From: Zeaxanthinibacter enoshimensis
GTDB lineage: Bacteria; Bacteroidota; Bacteroidia; Flavobacteriales; Flavobacteriaceae
Direction: 5' to 3'
Length of the DNA stretch: 64,000 bases
Assembly: GCF_004362865.1 (NCBI RefSeq)
Contig: NZ_SNYI01000002.1
Span: forward strand, 1,020,099 to 1,084,098
The position numbers and the translations under genes were made by a program. Of this stretch, positions 59,339 to 64,000 are shown piece after piece; the first letter of the stretch is position 1; every line of letters begins with the position of its first letter. The notes beneath the pieces were generated by a model, which did no database searches, was not told the DNA's origin, and was given only the letters and a program-made list of their open reading frames with translations.

Positions 59339-60004
59339 ATGACCAAGTCCGAAAAAGTTGCCTTTGTAATAGAGACACTCCGGGAAATTTATCCCGAAAT
59401 TCCAGTCCCCCTGGATCACAAGGACCCATATACCCTACTCATTGCCGTACTCCTGTCTGCCCAAAGCACCGATATCCGTGTTAACCAGGTTACCCCTATC
59501 CTTTTCCAAAGAGCTGACAACCCTTATAAAATGGTCACCTTAGAGGTAGACGAGATCAGGGAGATCATAAAACCTGTCGGACTTTCTCCCACCAAGGCAA
59601 AAGCAATTCACAGGTTGTCAGAAATTCTTATAGAGAAGTTTGATGGAAAAGTACCCCAGGAGCTGGAATTACTGGAAACCCTTCCCGGTGTTGGTCATAA
59701 AACCGCCAGCGTAGTGGTTTCGCAAGCCTTCGGAATCCCCGCATTCCCCGTGGATACACACATTCACAGGTTAATGTATCGCTGGGGATTTTCTAATGGC
59801 AAAAACGTGGTTCAGACCGAAAAAGATGCCAAAAGACTTTTCCCGGAGGAACTGTGGAACGAGCTGCACCTGCAGATAATTTGGTATGGAAGAGAGTATT
59901 GCCAGGCGCGTGGCTGGAACCTGGAAAATGATCCTATAACGAGAACAATTGGAAGAAGGAAGGTAATTGACGAGTATAACAAAAAGAAAAAGACCCGCTT
60001 TTAA
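59339..60004 (+). CDS. nth: Endonuclease III without the iron-sulfur cysteines
   Basis: Nth removes oxidised pyrimidines and cuts the abasic site. The 221-residue protein has the helix-hairpin-helix LETLPGVGHKTASVV (about 112-126) with catalytic Lys121, and PVDTHIHRL with catalytic Asp139. In E. coli and most homologues four Cys (C-x6-C-x2-C-x5-C) bind a [4Fe-4S] cluster at the C-terminus; here only Cys188 (GREYCQARG) remains and the tail is KKKKTRF. The start at 59339 matches the family; the open frame upstream is antisense to the peroxiredoxin start. Confidence 0.9.
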   Translation: MTKSEKVAFVIETLREIYPEIPVPLDHKDPYTLLIAVLLSAQSTDIRVNQVTPILFQRADNPYKMVTLEVDEIREIIKPVGLSPTKAKAIHRLSEILIEKFDGKVPQELELLETLPGVGHKTASVVVSQAFGIPAFPVDTHIHRLMYRWGFSNGKNVVQTEKDAKRLFPEELWNELHLQIIWYGREYCQARGWNLENDPITRTIGRRKVIDEYNKKKKTRF

Positions 60005-60011
60005 CGGGTCT
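59987..60011 (-). terminator. Terminator of the sigma factor/47-residue protein operon, inside the end of nth
   Basis: AGACCCG (59991-59997) and CGGGTCT (60005-60011) form a 7-bp stem, and the minus strand continues into TTTT (plus-strand A at 59987-59990). The nth stop codon lies in the loop, so the convergent transcripts share this element. Confidence 0.6.
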
Positions 60012-60021
60012 CTGAAATTTT

Positions 60022-60165
60022 CTAGTTGATATTGGCCTCGAATTTAAAACCCTGATAAGCTAGGATCTTTAACGACCTGGAGTAATCCAGTAAAAAACGT
60101 ATGGTCTCTGGGCGGGCCTTCGCCAGCCTGCAAAGATTTTTTTCCTCGGAGTAAATTTTTTCCAT
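60022..60165 (-). CDS. 47-residue protein downstream of the ECF sigma factor gene (copy 1)
   Basis: The minus strand gives a 47-codon gene starting at 60165: MEKIYSEEKNLCRLAKARPE, then TIRFLLDYSRSLKILAYQGF and KFEANIN. It aligns without gaps with the 47-residue protein at 61145-61288 (22 of 47 identical), with the core CRLxKARPETIxFLLxYSRS conserved. It begins 68 bases after the stop of the sigma gene on the same strand, with no terminator between. No domain is known. Being duplicated with its sigma gene, it probably affects that sigma factor (as an antagonist or cofactor) or its transcript; this is inference. The shared motif is strong evidence that it is expressed. Confidence 0.75.
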   Translation of the reverse strand: MEKIYSEEKNLCRLAKARPETIRFLLDYSRSLKILAYQGFKFEANIN

Positions 60166-60233
60166 GTGCTTATAGTATAGTTACGCTTTAATAACGCAAC
60201 CAATATGGAAATATTGCTCAGAGATTTTTGGTA

Positions 60234-60818
60234 TTACATATCGGTCAGTACGATATTGTGTTTTTGAATGATCTTCCTCAGGTTTATAAGGGCGTAACGC
60301 ATACGTCCAAGGGCTGTGTTTATGCTTACTCCGGTGTTTTCTGATATCTCTTTAAAACTCATATCCCGGTAAATGCGCATCACCAAAACCTCCTTCTGAT
60401 CTTCGGGCAGCTCATCGATCAGGAGTTCAAGGTCGGTATCTATCTGCTCTTTTATGATCATCCCTTCGGCATTGAGATCCTCATCCCCGATCACGGAGAA
60501 AATATTAAAATCGTCACTACCTTCAAACTTAGGCATCCGCTTGTTTTTCCTGAAGAAGTCGATGATCAGGTTATGAGCTATCCTCATCACCCAGGGTAGA
60601 AATTTCCCTTCTTCGCTGTAATTCCCTTTTTTCAAGGTGTTGATCACTTTGATAAAAGTATCCTGGAAGATATCCTCAGCGATGTCACGATCCATGACCT
60701 TAGAGTAGATAAAGCTCGTGATTCTCTGGTTGTGTCTGCGGATCAGTATTTCCAGCGCATGTTCGTCTCCGCTGATATAATCTCTTACTAATACTGAATC
60801 ATCAATTGCTTGTGCCAT
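60234..60818 (-). CDS. ECF-type RNA polymerase sigma factor (copy 1)
   Basis: The 194-residue protein has sigma region 2 (about 20-95, with AEDIFQDTFIKVINTLKKG and FLPWVMRIAHNLIIDFFRKN) and region 4 (about 130-185, with LPEDQKEVLVMRIYRDMSFK and the HTH EISENTGVSINTALGRMRYA). It would direct RNA polymerase to a small regulon. It is paralogous to the gene at 61362-61943. No transmembrane anti-sigma factor is adjacent; the only neighbour in the operon is the 47-residue protein. The ATG at 60818 fits. Confidence 0.9.
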   Translation of the reverse strand: MAQAIDDSVLVRDYISGDEHALEILIRRHNQRITSFIYSKVMDRDIAEDIFQDTFIKVINTLKKGNYSEEGKFLPWVMRIAHNLIIDFFRKNKRMPKFEGSDDFNIFSVIGDEDLNAEGMIIKEQIDTDLELLIDELPEDQKEVLVMRIYRDMSFKEISENTGVSINTALGRMRYALINLRKIIQKHNIVLTDM

Positions 60819-61094
60819 GTGTCGTTGTTTTTTCGAGGTCAGAAACCTGGGATGTTAATTAAAGGTTGATGGTCGCTTTTAAAAGGCTGCCGTGACTCTT
60901 TGTCTTAATCACAGTTTAAAAGTACCATATTGCCCCCCCGGCGAAAAAAGTATGTTGTCAAACAACGATTTTTTGATGTAAACACGCAATATTATCATTT
61001 GTAGGTATACTAAAAGGGAATTTTAAGAGTTAGGCCGGGTCCCGGACCATCTCCCCCGGGAATAAATGAAGCAGGCGAGCCTTAAGCCGGGAAA
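60819..61094. other. Region upstream of sigma factor copy 1
   Basis: No gene is seen. The best minus-strand promoter candidate is TACTTTTA (60924-60917), one mismatch from TAnnTTTG. A short palindrome CCGGGTCCCGG lies at 61035-61045. The stretch 60950-60965 contains GTTGTcAAACAAC-like symmetry. No known RNA motif is recognised. Confidence 0.35.
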
Positions 61095-61095
61095 C

Positions 61096-61120
61096 AAAAA
61101 AAGCCCTCAGGGAGGGCTTT
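61096..61120 (-). terminator. Terminator of the second sigma factor/47-residue protein operon
   Basis: AAAGCCCTC (61100-61108), loop AGG, and GAGGGCTTT (61112-61120) form a 9-bp stem. On the minus strand it is followed by a T run (plus-strand A from 61096). Confidence 0.85.
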
Positions 61121-61144
61121 ATATATATAAGGTATAAACGGGTA

Positions 61145-61288
61145 TCAGTTCTTGTGGTTCGTAAAGACCAGGTCTTTATGCCTGCTCACATGTAATGAAC
61201 GCGAATAGGACAACAGGAAATTGATGGTTTCCGGGCGGGCCTTAACTAATCTACAAGCAGGAACGGGTTGGGGGTAGCAATGTTTCAT
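61145..61288 (-). CDS. 47-residue protein downstream of the ECF sigma factor gene (copy 2)
   Basis: This 47-codon gene starts at 61288: MKHCYPQPVPACRLVKARPE, then TINFLLSYSRSLHVSRHKDL and VFTNHKN. Residues 12-14 and 16-32 match copy 1 almost completely (CRLxKARPETIxFLLxYSRSL), while the ends differ. The length is identical. It begins 73 bases after the second sigma gene, on the same strand, and a strong terminator follows 24 bases later. Conservation of an exact-length core beside two diverged sigma genes argues for a real protein with a role tied to the sigma factor or its regulation. No family is known to me. Confidence 0.78.
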   Translation of the reverse strand: MKHCYPQPVPACRLVKARPETINFLLSYSRSLHVSRHKDLVFTNHKN

Positions 61289-61361
61289 ACGATAGTTTTG
61301 TTATATATCAGGATAACGTACCGGCGTATGCAAACCTTGGTTTTTATCGTTCTACTACCAA

Positions 61362-61943
61362 TTAATTCGTTAAAACTATATTATTCTGTTCCACCATCTT
61401 ACGGATGTTGATCAGCGCGTAGCGCATTCTACCCAGGGCGGTATTGATGCTAACTCCCGTGATATCGGCGATTTCTTTAAAACTCATGTCCTTGTAGATA
61501 CGCATTGTAAGCACTTCTTTCTGATCTTCAGGCAATTGATCCACCAAAACGGTTATATCTGCCTCTATCTGTTCCTTGATCAGCCGGCGTTCGGCATTAA
61601 GTTCACCATCACTGAGAATTGAGAATATATCGAACTCTTTGTTACCCTGGTATTTGGGCATTTTTTTGTTTCTCCGGAAATGGTCTATGATCAGATTATG
61701 TGCAATACGCATCACCCAGGGCAAGAACTTCCCCTCTTCGCTGTAGGAACCCTTCTTCAGGGTCCTGATCACTTTGATAAAGGTGTCCTGGAAAATATCC
61801 TCCGCAATGTCGCGATCCCGGACCTTGGAATAGATAAAACTTAAAATACGTTGATTATGCTTTTTTAAAAGGAGCTCCAGTGCTTTTTCGTCTCCCTGAA
61901 TGTAGTCTCTTACTAATATCGAATCATCGATCTGTACTTCCAT
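61362..61943 (-). CDS. ECF-type RNA polymerase sigma factor (copy 2)
   Basis: The 193-residue paralogue of the gene at 60234-60818 has the same regions: region 2 with AEDIFQDTFIKVIRTLKKG and FLPWVMRIAHNLIIDHFRRN, and region 4 with LPEDQKEVLTMRIYKDMSFK and EIADITGVSINTALGRMRYA. The recognition helix VSINTALGRMRYA is identical in both, so they may read the same or very similar promoters. The region between (about 95-130) differs more. A well-formed promoter lies upstream, and the 47-residue gene follows. Confidence 0.9.
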   Translation of the reverse strand: MEVQIDDSILVRDYIQGDEKALELLLKKHNQRILSFIYSKVRDRDIAEDIFQDTFIKVIRTLKKGSYSEEGKFLPWVMRIAHNLIIDHFRRNKKMPKYQGNKEFDIFSILSDGELNAERRLIKEQIEADITVLVDQLPEDQKEVLTMRIYKDMSFKEIADITGVSINTALGRMRYALINIRKMVEQNNIVLTN

Positions 61944-62066
61944 ACGGCTTACTTTTTTGGTTAAAATACCGGTCCCGGTATAAGGATACGGGACGTTGGT
62001 TATTTAGTATTAAATCAAAAAAGTAATGTTGCGCGTATAGGCGTTTCTTCTTGTGGTTTGCTGCAT

Positions 62067-62096
62067 CAAATATAAACAAAATTTTATGCCACCAAA
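62067..62096 (-). promoter_or_regulatory. Promoter of sigma factor copy 2
   Basis: On the minus strand TTTG (62096-62093), an 18-base spacer and TATATTTG (62074-62067) match both Bacteroidota promoter elements. The leader to the ATG at 61943 is about 115 bases long, leaving room for regulation; no clear fold is seen. Confidence 0.6.
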
Positions 62097-62147
62097 ATAA
62101 ACGTCCCGATTGCAGCCATTTTTTGCCTTATATCACCGGCTCTGGTT

Positions 62148-62173
62148 ATTGAATTGTTTCTATCGTATCTTTG
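62148..62173 (+). promoter_or_regulatory. Promoter of uvrA
   Basis: TTG (62148-62150) and TATCTTTG (62166-62173) form a promoter with a 15-base spacer. The uvrA ATG is 17 bases after the -7 element. Confidence 0.5.
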
Positions 62174-62190
62174 CAACTTTAACGATTCCT

Positions 62191-64000
62191 ATGCCCGACA
62201 TTACCGAAGTTAATCCAAAGCACAATATCATTATAAAGGGGGCCAAACTCCACAATCTAAAGAATATAGATGTGGTAATTCCAAGGAATAAGCTGGTCGT
62301 CATCACCGGTCTCTCCGGCTCGGGAAAATCCAGCCTGGCCTTTGATACCCTGTACGCAGAAGGACAGCGCAGGTACGTGGAAAGTCTTTCTTCTTATGCA
62401 AGGCAGTTCCTGGGGAAGCTCGATAAACCCAAGGTGGACTATATTAAAGGTATCGCACCTGCCATCGCCATTGAGCAGAAGGTGAATGCTACAAATCCAC
62501 GCTCAACCGTAGGGACTACCACGGAGATATATGATTACCTGAAATTACTATATGCACGTATCGGCAAGACTTTCTCCCCTGTTTCAGGGAAAGAGGTAAA
62601 GAAACATACCGTATCTGATGTGGTAGATTACGTGCGTTCTTTTGAAGAAGGGACCAAGTTACTACTGCTGGCTCCTGTAGAGATTCCCGGCGACAGGGAT
62701 GTGATCAAGTCGGTCCAGTTCTTGTCCAAACAGGGATATGCGAGGATCCTATATAACGGTGAAGTGATCCGCATAGAAGAGGTGCCGGAAGACCTGGGCA
62801 GGAATTTCTTCCTGGTGGTAGACCGGATCATTACCAAGGACGATGAAGATTTCTACAATCGCCTGGCAAATGCCGTGGACACTGCCTTCTTCGAGGGTAA
62901 GGGTGAAGCTATTATCAAGCGACTGGATGGTGAAGACCAGGCCAGTTTCAGCAATAAGTTTGAACTGGATGGAATGCAATTCCTGGAGCCTAATGTACAC
63001 CTGTTCAGCTTTAACAACCCATACGGGGCATGTCCTAAGTGTGAAGGTTACGGGGACGTTATAGGCATAGACGAAGACCTAGTAATACCCAATACGGCAC
63101 TTTCCGTATATGAGAATGCTGTTTTTCCCTGGAGGGGAGAAAGTATGTCGTGGTACCGGGACCAACTGGTCAACAATGCCTACAAATTTGATTTTCCTAT
63201 TCATAAACCCTGGTTTGAACTTACAGAACAGCAGAAAGAGCTGGTGTGGAATGGCAATTCGTACTTCACCGGGTTACATGCTTTTTTCGGGCAGTTAGAA
63301 GAAAAAAGCTATAAGATACAGAACCGGGTGATGTTGTCGCGATACCGGGGAAAAACCAAATGCAGTGTTTGCCAGGGTAAAAGATTGAGAAAAGAGGCGA
63401 ACTACGTGAAAATCGCCGGGAAAGCGATATCAGACCTGGTAAGTTTACCCATTGACGAATTAAGCGGTTTCTTTAAGCAATTACAGCTGGAGGAACACGA
63501 ACAGCAGATCGCAAAGCGGTTGCTGATGGAGATCAATACAAGGCTGGGTTTTCTGAGTAAAGTGGGCCTCAGCTACCTGACCCTAAACAGGAAATCAAAT
63601 ACCCTGTCGGGAGGGGAAAGCCAGCGTATCAACCTCGCGACTTCGCTCGGCAGCAGCCTGGTTGGCTCTATGTATATCCTGGATGAACCCAGTATAGGTC
63701 TGCACCCTAAGGACACCGAAAATCTTATTGAAGTACTGATCTCTTTACGGGACCTTGGTAATACGGTCATCGTGGTAGAACACGATGAGGATATTATGAA
63801 AGCTGCGGACGAAGTTATAGATATAGGCCCCTATGCCGGAACTCACGGCGGAGAAGTGGTTGCCCACGGGACACTGGAAGAAGTATTGGAATCCGAATCT
63901 CTTACGGCCGGGTACCTTAACGGTAAACTGGAAATAGCAGTTCCTCAGAAAAGAAGGAGTTTTAAGAATAAGATAGAGATCAGGGGTGCAAGGGAGCACA
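62191..64000 (+). CDS. uvrA: Excinuclease ABC subunit UvrA, partial
   Basis: UvrA finds bulky DNA lesions for nucleotide excision repair. About 603 codons are inside the window and the gene runs past its right edge. The first ATPase has Walker [11 protein letters not shown] (39-48) and the segments [15 protein letters not shown] and [17 protein letters not shown]. Zinc-binding CPKC and CSVC pairs lie in the middle, and the signature/Walker [21 protein letters not shown]...[11 protein letters not shown] appears at about 471-500. The second ATPase is mostly outside. The ATG at 62191 fits both the family start and the promoter. Confidence 0.95.
   Translation, partial: MPDITEVNPKHNIIIKGAKLHNLKNIDVVIPRNKLVVITGLSGSGKSSLAFDTLYAEGQRRYVESLSSYARQFLGKLDKPKVDYIKGIAPAIAIEQKVNATNPRSTVGTTTEIYDYLKLLYARIGKTFSPVSGKEVKKHTVSDVVDYVRSFEEGTKLLLLAPVEIPGDRDVIKSVQFLSKQGYARILYNGEVIRIEEVPEDLGRNFFLVVDRIITKDDEDFYNRLANAVDTAFFEGKGEAIIKRLDGEDQASFSNKFELDGMQFLEPNVHLFSFNNPYGACPKCEGYGDVIGIDEDLVIPNTALSVYENAVFPWRGESMSWYRDQLVNNAYKFDFPIHKPWFELTEQQKELVWNGNSYFTGLHAFFGQLEEKSYKIQNRVMLSRYRGKTKCSVCQGKRLRKEANYVKIAGKAISDLVSLPIDELSGFFKQLQLEEHEQQIAKRLLMEINTRLGFLSKVGLSYLTLNRKSNTLSGGESQRINLATSLGSSLVGSMYILDEPSIGLHPKDTENLIEVLISLRDLGNTVIVVEHDEDIMKAADEVIDIGPYAGTHGGEVVAHGTLEEVLESESLTAGYLNGKLEIAVPQKRRSFKNKIEIRGAREH

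Noticed and set aside
59287-59346. Longer peroxiredoxin start
   Set aside because: The extra residues are unlike the family and overlap the divergent nth start region.
1-64000. CRISPR arrays, transposons, tRNA or rRNA genes
   Set aside because: I looked for regularly spaced repeats, inverted-repeat-bounded transposase genes and tRNA cloverleaf patterns and saw none; a dedicated tRNA scan could still reveal one I missed.

Overview
The window comes from a member of the Bacteroidota, most likely a marine Flavobacteriaceae. The support is indirect but consistent. There are two TonB-dependent receptors with N-terminal carboxypeptidase-like plug extensions. Many start sites are preceded by the Bacteroidota promoter element TAnnTTTG rather than by a clear Shine-Dalgarno sequence. 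Several families are typical of Flavobacteriia (DUF6146, DUF6787, a BatA-type protein, a LuxC-like acyl-CoA reductase next to serC/serA). The DNA is chromosomal and densely coding. I see no rRNA, tRNA, CRISPR array, insertion sequence or phage genes.

Left edge (1-2.1 kb): an incomplete minus-strand cluster with a HlyD-type secretion adaptor, a small helix-turn-helix protein and, cut by the window edge, the first 19 codons of a double-glycine leader peptide (MKDLEILSQEEQCMIRGGF). This looks like the start of a peptide (bacteriocin/RiPP-type) export locus. From 2.1 to 5.7 kb lies an accessory-looking patch around tsaE: a short XRE-like regulator, two members of an unrecognised membrane protein family (one with the unit duplicated), and a tiny lipoprotein built on three identical 13-residue repeats whose DNA has diverged only silently.

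5.7-22.3 kb is mostly housekeeping: an alanine dehydrogenase-family protein, a lipoprotein amidase, a GNAT-nitrilase fusion, a SET-domain protein, the YbbP/YbbA exporter divergent from a TesA-like esterase, proline dehydrogenase divergent from aroB, DinB, Lrp, an M14 peptidase, a second XRE-like regulator and TerC. 22.7-30 kb is a minus-strand block of sterol desaturase family protein, MscL, topoisomerase IV (parE then parC) and YchF.

30-45 kb holds TonB receptor 1, an arginase-family ureohydrolase, a carboxypeptidase-like-domain protein, ferredoxin divergent from acyl-CoA reductase-serC-serA, DUF937, DUF6146 and DUF6787 proteins, and a small His/Cys protein followed by TonB receptor 2 with an acidic His-rich loop (possible metal uptake). 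A second sterol desaturase family protein and folE follow on the minus strand. 45-57 kb has LolD, a TIGR02757 protein, an S10 peptidase-oxidoreductase-membrane protein run, an SGNH esterase, a glycosyltransferase, and BatA overlapping a dihydroorotase-like gene that lacks the metal-binding His-x-His.

57-64 kb: an uncharacterised 485-residue protein, a peroxiredoxin, endonuclease III without its iron-sulfur cysteines, and two paralogous ECF sigma factors. Each sigma gene is followed by a previously unlisted 47-codon gene, and the two small proteins align without gaps. The window ends inside uvrA. The strongest candidates for something undescribed are the duplicated sigma factor/47-residue protein module, the double-glycine peptide locus at the left edge, and the repeat lipoprotein with its flanking membrane family.
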